From NCBI GenBank assembly GCA_021737545.1, contig JAIPDT010000013.1:1-35100 (forward strand): DNA of 35,100 bases, written 5' to 3'. This stretch comes from Desulfobacteraceae bacterium. Its GTDB lineage: Bacteria > Desulfobacterota > Desulfobacteria > Desulfobacterales > Desulfosalsimonadaceae. The translations under genes were made by a program, and so were the position numbers. Shown in pieces: positions 16,068 through 24,282 of this stretch (position 1 is its first letter; each line of letters begins with the position of its first letter). The notes beneath the pieces are model-generated. The model saw only the letters and a program-made list of their open reading frames with translations, was not told the origin of the DNA and ran no database searches.

Positions 16068-18680
16068 ATGAGTCGCACCAACCCTTGGTTTAAAAAATCA
16101 TATCTACCCGCGGCTGCGCGGATCTCGGTTTTTGCCATATCCGTTCTTTTCCTTATTGCCTTCGCCTGTCAGGTTCATGCCCGGCAACAAGCATTTGACC
16201 CCGCGCAAACCGCAGAAGCGGGCTCCGGGCTTTACCGGAGCCTTGAACAGTCCTTTGACCTGGCCGTGGAAACCGAAACCGGGAAGCTGGAGGAGGTTTC
16301 CGACAGACTTAAAGCAGTAAAGGCCGAACAAGAGGAGTTTGAAAGCCGGATCTCCAGGCTCCGGCTCATGACCGCAACCCACTCAAATCTTCTGCTGCTG
16401 CCCGAGGCCGGCATTCATGCTCTGGAGCGGGCTCGGATAAGACAGACGGTCGCAGCCGGCTACATCCAGGAACAGACCGGCAAAACAGAGAAAAAAATCA
16501 ATACGCTTAAGACCGAACTGGAAGAAACATCCGAGCAGATGGCCTTCTATGAGAGACAGGCCAAAGAACTCCAATTCCGCCCTCCCCACGTGGAGGTTGA
16601 CAGGACACTTGCAAAAAATCTGGATGCCCTGATTTCCATTCTAAAAACCAGGCAAAAAAAGCTTGAGCAAATCCTGGAGATCTATACCGGCCGTGTGGAG
16701 CGATTCAAAAGATTGCTGCCCGAATTGGAGTCTCTTTCCGCAAAAATTGACAAACAGATTGAGGAGCGGAAAATAAGCCGGATACTGGCGCACACTCCGA
16801 CACCGGTGATGCGCTTGTTGGAAGGGGATTTAAAGAAGGATTTATTCGCCGCGATTCAAAGAGGCCGTAAATGGCTTTTTCACACAGCCTGGAAGCTGCC
16901 GGATTTTTTAAACCTGAAGGAATACTTAACCTTTCTAAGCATATTCCTCTGTTTTCTGGCGGTGCTGGAAGCAGTGTTGTACATGGCCGGCAGGTATTTG
17001 CGAAGGCTTATGCAGCAGTGTCTGGAAGCAGACAGGTTCTGGCAGCATCTGTTTGTAAGGCTGATTCAGAAATCGCTGCTGCTGGCAGGTGCAATTGCTT
17101 ATATTTACTTTTATCCGGTCAAACCGGTATACCGGATGGCTCCGGTTTTCGTCCTGCTTCCGCTGGTGATACGTATTATGGTTCTGGTTATGGTGGTCCA
17201 GTGGGGTCGGGTGTTTTTCAAGGCTGTTGCCGCCAGGACCGGAGATGTTCTTTTCCGCCGCCTGTATGGTCCCATAAAACTGTTGCTTTACGGGGTGATG
17301 GTCTACGGCGCGGGGTATTACTTTATAACCCGGGTGGTATGCTACAATTGCATCACATTGGTGGCCTGGAGGCTTTTGTTTGAATTCCTTTTGCTGGCGT
17401 GGGCGATCCGGTTTTTTGTCTTGTTTGCGCGCAAGTGCCCGGATTCATGTTTTGCCGAAAGGCCGTGGTTTAAATGGTTTGAGCCGGCTTTTATTTTGTT
17501 CGGATTCGGCTTGGTCCTGCCGGGAATAGCGGCCGAACTTTCGGGATTCGGAGGCCTTGCGGTATACTGGTATAACGGGCTGGCCAAAAGTGCCGCGGTT
17601 GTTTTCTGGACTGCAATACTTCTGCGTCTGCTGAGCGAATCCGATGTTCACGCCCATATCGAGCGTTCCGAGGATGTGGACGAAGATGATCTTGCCGGAA
17701 GACAGCCTTATCCGGTTAGATGGCTCCTTGTGCGTCTTTTCCGGCTGGCCGGGGTTGCGTGTGCGGTTTTTATGCTGGTTTTGGCCTGGGGGGCGCCCAA
17801 AACCTTTCTTGCAGAGATCCTGGATGCAGTAAATTATAAGATCACCCTCGGCGACTTTCAGCTCAGCCTGATAGGGTTTGTATATGCTTTGATAGTGCTG
17901 CTGGTGATACACACTCTGGCGGTTATTACCAAAGAAGCTTTGCGGCGATGGATCTTAAAGAATGTCGAGCTGGAAGACGGGTTTAAGGACTCCATTGTCA
18001 GGATTACAGGCTACGTCCTGTGGGCGGTCGGAATCCTGGTCGCCCTGCGGGTGGTGGGTGTGAGTGCCACGGCCCTGACCGTGGTCTTCGGTGCCCTGGG
18101 TATCGGACTCGGTTTCGGTCTGCAGAATATTTTCAACAACTTTTTAAGCGGCATCATCCTTTTGTTCGAGCGCCCCATACAGGTCGGAGATGTGATTGAA
18201 ACCGGCGGGATATTGGGCACTGTAAGAGAAATCAACGTGCGTTCAACACAGGTCCGCACGTTTGACAATATGGATCTTATTGTTCCCAACTCGGATTTCA
18301 TCAGCCAGCGCCTGACAAACTGGAGCTTCAGGGACGCCCGGATCAGAAGAACCGTGGAGGTGGGGGTGGCCTATGGGTCAGATATAGAGCTGGTGCGGCA
18401 GATCCTAACCGACGTGGCCTATCGTCATCCAAGGATTCTGAGGCGTCCGCACCCGGAGGTGCTCTTTTCCGATTTCGGCGAAAGCGCGCTGATTTTCCGG
18501 CTGCGCTTCTGGGTGTATATCGACTGGTTTTTGACCGTTGAAACAGATGTGCGATTCGATATTGACAAGAAATTCCGGGAAAACAATATCACGATTCCCT
18601 TTCCGCAAAGGGATCTGCACTTCAAATCAGACAACCGCGCCCTCTTGCCCGGCACAGGGGCGCAGGAGCAGGAGACATGA
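16068..18680 (+). CDS. Large MscS-family mechanosensitive ion channel with periplasmic coiled coil
   Basis: This 870-residue inner-membrane protein is related to MscK/MscM-type channels that open under membrane tension to relieve hypoosmotic stress. An N-terminal signal (about 1-38, with SVFAISVLFLIAFACQVHA) leads to a periplasmic helical/coiled-coil region (about 45-260). Multiple transmembrane helices follow from about 285 to 640. The C-terminal MscS domain comprises the pore helix VVFGALGIGLGFGLQNIFNNFLSGI and the beta domain RPIQVGDVIETGGILGTVREINVRSTQVRTFDNMDLIVPNSDFI, ending near 850. It is smaller than E. coli MscK (about 1120) because the periplasmic part is shorter. AAGGCGG precedes the ATG. 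The stop overlaps the start of the CorC-like gene (ATGA), indicating coupled translation. Confidence 0.93.
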   Translation: MSRTNPWFKKSYLPAAARISVFAISVLFLIAFACQVHARQQAFDPAQTAEAGSGLYRSLEQSFDLAVETETGKLEEVSDRLKAVKAEQEEFESRISRLRLMTATHSNLLLLPEAGIHALERARIRQTVAAGYIQEQTGKTEKKINTLKTELEETSEQMAFYERQAKELQFRPPHVEVDRTLAKNLDALISILKTRQKKLEQILEIYTGRVERFKRLLPELESLSAKIDKQIEERKISRILAHTPTPVMRLLEGDLKKDLFAAIQRGRKWLFHTAWKLPDFLNLKEYLTFLSIFLCFLAVLEAVLYMAGRYLRRLMQQCLEADRFWQHLFVRLIQKSLLLAGAIAYIYFYPVKPVYRMAPVFVLLPLVIRIMVLVMVVQWGRVFFKAVAARTGDVLFRRLYGPIKLLLYGVMVYGAGYYFITRVVCYNCITLVAWRLLFEFLLLAWAIRFFVLFARKCPDSCFAERPWFKWFEPAFILFGFGLVLPGIAAELSGFGGLAVYWYNGLAKSAAVVFWTAILLRLLSESDVHAHIERSEDVDEDDLAGRQPYPVRWLLVRLFRLAGVACAVFMLVLAWGAPKTFLAEILDAVNYKITLGDFQLSLIGFVYALIVLLVIHTLAVITKEALRRWILKNVELEDGFKDSIVRITGYVLWAVGILVALRVVGVSATALTVVFGALGIGLGFGLQNIFNNFLSGIILLFERPIQVGDVIETGGILGTVREINVRSTQVRTFDNMDLIVPNSDFISQRLTNWSFRDARIRRTVEVGVAYGSDIELVRQILTDVAYRHPRILRRPHPEVLFSDFGESALIFRLRFWVYIDWFLTVETDVRFDIDKKFRENNITIPFPQRDLHFKSDNRALLPGTGAQEQET

Positions 18681-19894
18681 CGTTACAATTTGTTTTACTT
18701 GCAATACTGATACTGCTTTCAGGGCTTTTTTCATCCTCTGAAACAGCGCTTTTTTCCATCAGCAGAACCAAGGCCAGACACCTTGCAAATTCGGGCGGCC
18801 GCGCCAGCCAGATAATCGTCCAGATGAAGGAGAATCCGCACAGGCTTCTTTCAACGATTCTGATCGGCAACAACCTGGTTAATATAGGCGCATCCTCGCT
18901 TGCAACCGCAGTGACCATACAGTATTTGTCAAGCTATGCTGTGGGCATTGCCACAGGAGTCATGACATTTCTTATACTCATTTTCGGCGAGATTTTTCCC
19001 AAGACGCTTGCCACCCGGCATAACGTTGCCATTGCCAAAACGGTGGTCCTGCCGCTTTTCTGGCTTTCCTTCCTGTTTTATCCGGTGATCTGGTTTTTAA
19101 ATTTTATTCCGAAGCTTGTCGGTGCATCCCGGGGCAGTCCCCCGGTGTCTGAAGACGAACTTATCACGTTTGTGGACGTGGTCCATGAGGGCGGTGAGAT
19201 CAACCCGGAGGAACGGGAGCTGATCTACAATATTATCAAGCTCGATGATGTAAACGTATCAGAGATCATGACCCCGAGTGCGGACATGTTTGTTATAGAG
19301 CGCGACAAGGAGCCGGACTTAGAAAAGATCCTTCAGTCCGGATTTACCCGCATCCCGGTAATAGAAGGGGATATTGATCACGCCGTAGGCATCATAAACG
19401 TAAAAGACCTGTTTAAACAGGAGATTCGTTCCGACAGGGGCGTTGACATAGAAAAAATCATGCGCGCTCCCTATTTTGTCCCTGAACACAAAAAGCTCGA
19501 CCAGCTTTTAAACCAGTTTAAGCGCAAAAAGGAGCATGCGGCAATCGTGGTAAACGAATACGGCGAGGTCTCTGGCATGGTCAGTCTCGAGGACGTGCTA
19601 GAAGCAATCGTGGGTGATATAGTCGATGAGACCGATATCGTCAAGCCGGAGGTCGTCAAGTTGCGGGACAAGGAATGGCTGGTGCTCGGCTCTGCCGACA
19701 TAAAGATCGTAAATGAAAAGCTGCGCATGAATATCCCGGAATCCGGTTCCTACGAAACCTTTACAGGATATGTCCTCGAACAGATCGGCCGCATCCCGAG
19801 CGAACAGGAGCAGATTGTAATCGGCAAGCACGTGGTCACGGTAAAGGAAGTCGAAGGCAACCGGATCATCTCCTTTATTGTCCAGAAGCAGTAG
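18677..19894 (+). CDS. CNNM/CorC-type transporter-like protein (DUF21, CBS pair, CorC_HlyC domain)
   Basis: A 405-residue membrane protein of the 'hemolysin C' group, now linked to magnesium or cobalt efflux. An N-terminal DUF21 membrane domain (about 1-180, with LLILLSGLFSSSETALFSISRTKARHLA and ILIGNNLVNIGASSLATA) is followed by a CBS-domain pair (about 195-315, with VSEIMTPSADMFVIERD and HAAIVVNEYGEVSGMVSLEDVLEAIVGDI). A C-terminal CorC_HlyC ligand domain follows (about 330-402). 'Hemolysin' is a historical name and does not imply toxicity. Its ATG overlaps the channel gene stop, with GGAG nearby, so both may serve ion and osmotic homeostasis. Confidence 0.92.
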   Translation: MTLQFVLLAILILLSGLFSSSETALFSISRTKARHLANSGGRASQIIVQMKENPHRLLSTILIGNNLVNIGASSLATAVTIQYLSSYAVGIATGVMTFLILIFGEIFPKTLATRHNVAIAKTVVLPLFWLSFLFYPVIWFLNFIPKLVGASRGSPPVSEDELITFVDVVHEGGEINPEERELIYNIIKLDDVNVSEIMTPSADMFVIERDKEPDLEKILQSGFTRIPVIEGDIDHAVGIINVKDLFKQEIRSDRGVDIEKIMRAPYFVPEHKKLDQLLNQFKRKKEHAAIVVNEYGEVSGMVSLEDVLEAIVGDIVDETDIVKPEVVKLRDKEWLVLGSADIKIVNEKLRMNIPESGSYETFTGYVLEQIGRIPSEQEQIVIGKHVVTVKEVEGNRIISFIVQKQ

Positions 19895-19898
19895 GTTT

Positions 19899-19960
19899 GA
19901 TGGTTTCGTAAAAAGCCGGTTTCTTCGCTCAGATGTCGCTTGGAAACTATTTTTTACGAT
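19899..19960. repeat. Small inverted-repeat element downstream of the CorC-like gene
   Basis: The 9-bp arms TCGTAAAAA (19906-19914) and TTTTTACGA (19951-19959) enclose 36 bp. GATGGTTTCGTAAAAAG at the left edge resembles GATGGCAAAGTAAAAAG, the arm of the palindrome at 9060. CTTTTTACGA also occurs at 9195-9204. The two loci therefore look like diverged members of one intergenic repeat family. Confidence 0.55.
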
Positions 19961-19989
19961 TCTGTCATTGCCAGGGTTTATTCGCGGCT

Positions 19990-20355
19990 TTAGGAAACCA
20001 GATCCTTTTTCTTTTCTTCAAATTCGGTTTTCTCGATTTCGCCCCTGGCATAGCGTTCCTTGAGGATCTCAAGCGATCTTGTGGAATCCGCAGTGCCCGA
20101 TTTGCCGGGTTCCGCTTTGGTGCTCTGAACCAACCATTTGATCAGATAGATCAATCCCACGATGACCAGTACCCATACCACGAGCATAAAGATTCCGCCG
20201 AACCATCCGGCAACGCCCCATCCGCCCATCATTCCGGGGCCCATGTGCCAGTCGCCGTAGTTGCCCCGCTGGGCAAGCGCGGGGTGGCCGGCCTGGAAAA
20301 GCATCAGCGACAGGATAAAGGCAAAACCGAAAGATAAAACACGCCGCAATTTCAT
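19990..20355 (-). CDS. Small membrane protein with C-terminal SHOCT domain
   Basis: A 121-residue protein with an N-terminal signal or first membrane segment (about 5-28, ending ALA), a Gly/Met-rich stretch (HMGPGMMGGWGVAGWFGG, 37-54), one strong transmembrane helix (about 55-75), and a C-terminal SHOCT domain ILKERYARGEIEKTEFEEKKKDL (about 97-119). SHOCT is a short oligomerisation module usually found at protein ends. The function is unknown; similar proteins are common in metal-rich or envelope-stress contexts, but nothing here proves such a role. AAAGGAG lies six bases before the ATG. The gene is monocistronic, convergent with the CorC-like gene and divergent from the RNase gene. Confidence 0.88.
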   Translation of the reverse strand: MKLRRVLSFGFAFILSLMLFQAGHPALAQRGNYGDWHMGPGMMGGWGVAGWFGGIFMLVVWVLVIVGLIYLIKWLVQSTKAEPGKSGTADSTRSLEILKERYARGEIEKTEFEEKKKDLVS

Positions 20356-20390
20356 GATTGTTCTCCTTTTTTAGTTTTTTCGAAGCTTTG

Positions 20391-20414
20391 TCGAAATCGG
20401 GATCGATCCCGATT
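20391..20414. repeat. GAAATCG-type intergenic repeat, copy 2, with perfect 20-bp palindrome
   Basis: AATCGGGATCGATCCCGATT (20395-20414) is a perfect palindrome. Its left side, TCGAAATCGGGATCGAT (20391-20407), is identical to 15876-15892. It lies between the SHOCT gene and the promoter of the RNase gene, so it could be a dispersed repeat or a protein-binding site; two dissimilar neighbourhoods favour a dispersed repeat. Confidence 0.6.
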
Positions 20415-20434
20415 CCCATAAGACCAACCTCGCA

Positions 20435-20463
20435 TTGACTGGCCTTGTGCATGTGCTTATTTA
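20435..20463 (+). promoter_or_regulatory. Candidate promoter of the RNase-pyruvate kinase operon
   Basis: TTGACT (20435-20440), a 17-bp spacer and TATTTA (20458-20463) give a start near 20470 and an 85-nt A+T-rich leader before ATG 20556. No terminator-like fold is seen in the leader. Confidence 0.5.
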
Positions 20464-20555
20464 TGTGTATATTGGCCGCAAATCAGATAATGGAAACTAT
20501 ATATTATAAAGTTTTCATCTTTTCATAAAATGCAATAAAAAGTCGGGAAATATAT

Positions 20556-22541
20556 ATGGAACCGGGAACCATAGTTGAATATATAGATCAGCAGAGGATT
20601 TTGTGCGCTGCCGTCCTTGAAGAAAAGGGCGAGCGTCTCAGACTGTTAAATGAAAACAACCGGGAGGTCAACCAGAAGTGCGGCCGTTTAAGCCATGTCT
20701 CCCGCACAGGGCTGAAGTTTGCCCAGGGTCGGGACAAGCTGGTGGATTCGTTAAAGGAAATTGCATCGCGGCGCCAGGCTTTAAGCCGGCATATTGATAT
20801 CCGTGAAATCTGGGAAGCGGTGCATTCGATAGAAGAGTGGATTGATCTTGAGTCAATGACCGGGTTCTGTTTTTCCGGCGAACCGGACAGCGATCAGGAG
20901 GCTGCGGTAATCCGGGCGTTTTTTGAAAACCGGATCTATTTCAAGTTCAGCCATGATTGGTTTTATCCGCATCCCCAGGAGGTGGTGGAAAACAATATAG
21001 CCCGCCGGGAGGCAGAGGAGCGGCAAAAGCGCCTGATTGAAGAAGGCGGCAGATGGATGCGCAGAGTGTTAAACAACGGCAAGGCTCCGCCTGAAGTCGA
21101 TGCCGGGATCGTCGATATTTTAAAGTCTTATTATTTGCATGGAAAGGAAAGCTCCAATGCCGCCGCGGCAAAAGCCGTGCTCTCCAAAGCCGGGGCCGAG
21201 GGCCCTGAAGCCATTTTTTCAACCATGGTGCGCGCCGGCCGGTGGGATGCAAATGAGAACCTTGATCTTTACCGATACGAAATCCCCACGGAATTTCCCG
21301 ACCCGGTCATGGAAAAAGTCACCGAGTTGCGGGCTATGGCGGAAAATCTGCCTGATGATCCGCAAAGGCGGGATTTAACCGGCCTGGACGTCATTACCAT
21401 CGACGGTCAGGGAACCATGGATTTTGACGACGCGTTAAGTGTTGAGCAGCAGGGCAAACATCTGCGTATAGGGGTCCATATCTCGGATGTGGCGTTTTGG
21501 GTGGAAAAAGGCGGTATAATCGACCAGGAGGTAATCTCCCGGGGTACATCGATTTACATGCCGGATCTCAAGATTCCGATGCTGCCAAACGGCCTGGCAG
21601 AAGACCTGTGCAGCTTGATTCATGATCAGATCCGCCCGGCTGTCAGCATATTCTTTACTGTGACCGCCCAGGCCGAGATTGTTGATTATGAACTCGTTCC
21701 CTCCTGGATTTCAGTGAATCGGCAGCTCACCTATACAGAGGCCGACAACCTGGTTCGAACCGACGAGGCTCTGCAGTCTCTTCATAAAACAGCGCTGGCT
21801 TTCAACCGCAGGCGTCTTGAAAACGGGGCCGTGCAAATCCTGCTGCCGGAGTTAAATGTGCGTGTATACAATGATAAAGGTATCCGGTTAAATGTAATGG
21901 ATCGTGACAGCCCGGGACGCCTGCTGGTATCCGAGATGATGATTATGGCCAACTGGATCACGGCCCGTTTTCTTGCAGCCAATAAGATGCCCGCGGTTTT
22001 TCGTTCCCAGCTGCATCCCAGGGGGCGTTTGTATTCGGGTGCGGATGAAGGAACCCTTTTTCAGAACTGGATGCAGCGGCGCATGTTATCGCGCGTGGTG
22101 CTCGGAACCGAACCGGAGCCGCACTCCGGCCTGGGTCTGGAAGCTTATACTACGGCCACATCGCCTATACGAAAATATTTCGATCTGTTGACCCAGCGCC
22201 AGATCCGGGCCTGTTTCGGAATGGAAGAACCCTACAGCACATCCGAGATCGAAGAAATGCTGCAGATGCTGCAGATTCCGCTTTCCCGCGCCCGCTTGGT
22301 GCAAAACCGCAGGCTGCGGTTCTGGATACTGAAATACCTCGAAGGCATGATCGGAACCAAGGCAGAGGCCATAGTGCTGGACAAGCGGCGGGACTGCTAT
22401 ACGATTCTGCTGCCCGACTACCTCATGGAGGCCCGGATGTCGGTTTCTTCGGGTATCGAGTTAAAGCCGGGCGATCTTGCCCGGATTACCTTTCAGCACG
22501 TGGATGCGGCCAGGGACAAGCTTGCCGTGTTTCTGGGGTAG
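20556..22541 (+). CDS. RNase II/RNase R-family 3'-5' exoribonuclease
   Basis: This processive exoribonuclease degrades RNA from the 3' end. The 661-residue protein has an N-terminal beta/helical region (1-260) different from the classic double cold-shock module. The RNB catalytic domain starts at DVITIDGQGTMDFDDAL, with the metal-binding aspartates Asp283, Asp289, Asp291 and Asp292, and continues through VHISDVAFWVEKGG, SRGTSIYMPDLKIPMLPNGLAEDLCSL and YTTATSPIRKYFDLLTQRQI. A C-terminal S1-like domain occupies about 590-661. It is shorter than E. coli RNase R (813) and close to RNase II (644), with the organisation of the bacterial 'RNB domain' group found next to metabolic genes. Pyruvate kinase starts nine bases after its stop. 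Confidence 0.92.
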   Translation: MEPGTIVEYIDQQRILCAAVLEEKGERLRLLNENNREVNQKCGRLSHVSRTGLKFAQGRDKLVDSLKEIASRRQALSRHIDIREIWEAVHSIEEWIDLESMTGFCFSGEPDSDQEAAVIRAFFENRIYFKFSHDWFYPHPQEVVENNIARREAEERQKRLIEEGGRWMRRVLNNGKAPPEVDAGIVDILKSYYLHGKESSNAAAAKAVLSKAGAEGPEAIFSTMVRAGRWDANENLDLYRYEIPTEFPDPVMEKVTELRAMAENLPDDPQRRDLTGLDVITIDGQGTMDFDDALSVEQQGKHLRIGVHISDVAFWVEKGGIIDQEVISRGTSIYMPDLKIPMLPNGLAEDLCSLIHDQIRPAVSIFFTVTAQAEIVDYELVPSWISVNRQLTYTEADNLVRTDEALQSLHKTALAFNRRRLENGAVQILLPELNVRVYNDKGIRLNVMDRDSPGRLLVSEMMIMANWITARFLAANKMPAVFRSQLHPRGRLYSGADEGTLFQNWMQRRMLSRVVLGTEPEPHSGLGLEAYTTATSPIRKYFDLLTQRQIRACFGMEEPYSTSEIEEMLQMLQIPLSRARLVQNRRLRFWILKYLEGMIGTKAEAIVLDKRRDCYTILLPDYLMEARMSVSSGIELKPGDLARITFQHVDAARDKLAVFLG

Positions 22542-22550
22542 GGGGAGGAT

Positions 22551-23966
22551 ATGCCCAAGACCAAGATCGTTTGCACAATCGGACCGGCATGCGCCGATAC
22601 AGAGATTATCGTCCGGATGATCCGCGGCGGCATGGGGGTCGCCCGGCTCAACTTCTCCCACGGCAACCGGGAGACGCACGCTGAGATGATCCGCATGATT
22701 CGGGCTGCCTCCGGGCAGACCGATACGCCAGTGGCAATTTTGCAGGACCTTCGGGGGCCCAAAATCCGAATCGGGGAGATTGCGCCCCCGGGTATTCATT
22801 TGGATCCGGGGAATATGCTTATATTGACCACGGAGCCCGGCATAGGAGTGGAAAATCGGGTTTTCGTGAGTTATCCCCACCTTCCCGGCGATGTTTCGGC
22901 AGGCGATACAATTCTGCTGGCAGACGGATTAATGGAACTGGTTGTAATCAGGACGACTGAAAAAGAAATCCATTGCAAAGTCATTACCGGCGGGACCCTT
23001 ACATCGCACAAGGGGATTAACCTGCCGTCCGGCACCATCCGGACTCCGGCGATAACTGAAAAAGACCGCGCGGATCTGGCCTTTGGACTGGCACAGGGGG
23101 TGGATTATGTTGCCATGTCTTTTGTGCGCCATGCAGAGGACGTGCGCTGCGCCAGGGAGATCATAGCGGATGCCTGCTGCGATACACCGGTGATTGCCAA
23201 GATCGAAAAACACGAGGCATTAAATGATATTGACAACATCATAGAGGCATCAGACGGGATCATGGTGGCCAGGGGGGATCTTGGCGTGGAAATTCCTTTG
23301 GAAAAAGTGCCCGGCACCCAGAAAATGCTGGTACACAAGGGAAACGAGGCCGGAAAGCCCGTGATTATAGCAACCCAGATGCTTCGTTCCATGCTTGATT
23401 CGCCCAGGCCCACCCGGGCCGAGGCCACTGACGTTGCAAACGCGGTATTAGATGGTGCAGACGCCCTGATGCTCTCCGAGGAAACAGCCACCGGCAACTA
23501 TCCCGTGCAGGCCGTGGAATACATGGCCAGAATTATCAGGGAGACCGAAGAAAAGTATCCGTATGAAAAGTCCTTTCAGGCAATACTACAGACCCGGATT
23601 TCTGAATCAGTGGCCCATGCAACCTGTATTCTTTCAGATCACCTCGCGGCCCGGGCCATTATCGCCACCACCAAGAGCGGTTATACAGCCCACCAAATTG
23701 CCAGGTTCAGGCCGAAAAGCATGATTATAGCCGTGTCGCCTGATGTTCAAACCGTGCGGAGGCTTGCTTTGTACTGGGGATGCATGCCCGGTCTTATGGA
23801 TTATACAGAAGACACTGACGAGATGTTTGAGCGCGCGTCAGCCTTTGCAATTGAAAAGGGGCATGCGCAAAAAGGCGACCTGGTGGTAATTACCGCCGGC
23901 CATCCCATGTGGGAGACCGGCACCACAAACATGATCTCGGTCAGAAGGCTTTCCGGCGGTGAATAG
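22551..23966 (+). CDS. pyk: Pyruvate kinase
   Basis: Pyruvate kinase converts PEP and ADP to pyruvate and ATP. The 471-residue product matches the family. The barrel domain shows TKIVCTIGPAC, ARLNFSHGN, LQDLRGPKIRIGE, AMSFVRHAED, IAKIEKHEALNDIDNIIEASDGIMVARGDLGVEIP (with the catalytic metal-site GDLG) and PTRAEATDVANAVLDGADALMLSEETATGNYP. The C-terminal alpha/beta domain (about 345-470) is complete, with GYTAHQIARFRPKSMIIA. GGGGGAGG lies just before the ATG. It forms a two-gene unit with the RNase gene and converges, with only three bases between stops, on the zinc-ribbon gene. It also competes for PEP with the PTS enzyme I in this window. Confidence 0.97.
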   Translation: MPKTKIVCTIGPACADTEIIVRMIRGGMGVARLNFSHGNRETHAEMIRMIRAASGQTDTPVAILQDLRGPKIRIGEIAPPGIHLDPGNMLILTTEPGIGVENRVFVSYPHLPGDVSAGDTILLADGLMELVVIRTTEKEIHCKVITGGTLTSHKGINLPSGTIRTPAITEKDRADLAFGLAQGVDYVAMSFVRHAEDVRCAREIIADACCDTPVIAKIEKHEALNDIDNIIEASDGIMVARGDLGVEIPLEKVPGTQKMLVHKGNEAGKPVIIATQMLRSMLDSPRPTRAEATDVANAVLDGADALMLSEETATGNYPVQAVEYMARIIRETEEKYPYEKSFQAILQTRISESVAHATCILSDHLAARAIIATTKSGYTAHQIARFRPKSMIIAVSPDVQTVRRLALYWGCMPGLMDYTEDTDEMFERASAFAIEKGHAQKGDLVVITAGHPMWETGTTNMISVRRLSGGE

Positions 23967-23969
23967 ACT

Positions 23970-24278
23970 TTATAGATTCTTGTTTTTTGTTTTCGTCCAA
24001 ATCGCAAGGGCCTCCTGATAATTTCCGGTGACAAGGGCTGCGCAGGCCAGGAGCCGGTCTGACGAGGGTGTGCGGTAAAGGGCGAAGGAGCGTGCGGCAT
24101 GATAGTACATTTGTTTCCATTCCCTGTTGTTATATGCCGCGATAGCTTTTTCTATGTGCCGGGCCGCCTGATCCCGGATTTCAAGCAGTCGGCCTATGTC
24201 GGTTCCGCATCTGTGGCAGTATCGCTTCTCTTTGTACGGAGCCTTGCATGTCGGGCATCGTTGAATCTGATCTGTCAT
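23970..24278 (-). CDS. Small zinc-ribbon protein with TPR-like helices, last gene of Hsp70 locus
   Basis: I do not recognise a named family. The 102-residue protein has an N-terminal zinc ribbon CPTC-x9-CHRC (Cys8, Cys11, Cys21, Cys24). A predicted helical part (about 30-98) follows with TPR-like pattern: HIEKAIAAYNNREWKQMYYHAARS, then LLACAALVTGNYQEALAIWTK. Its ATG is four bases after the Hsp70 stop, with only a weak ribosome site, so translation is probably coupled to Hsp70. The position at the end of a chaperone operon suggests an adaptor or client-binding role, which is inference. It resembles in outline the zinc-containing middle region that is missing from the J-like protein of this locus. 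Confidence 0.82.
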   Translation of the reverse strand: MTDQIQRCPTCKAPYKEKRYCHRCGTDIGRLLEIRDQAARHIEKAIAAYNNREWKQMYYHAARSFALYRTPSSDRLLACAALVTGNYQEALAIWTKTKNKNL

Positions 24279-24282
24279 ACGG

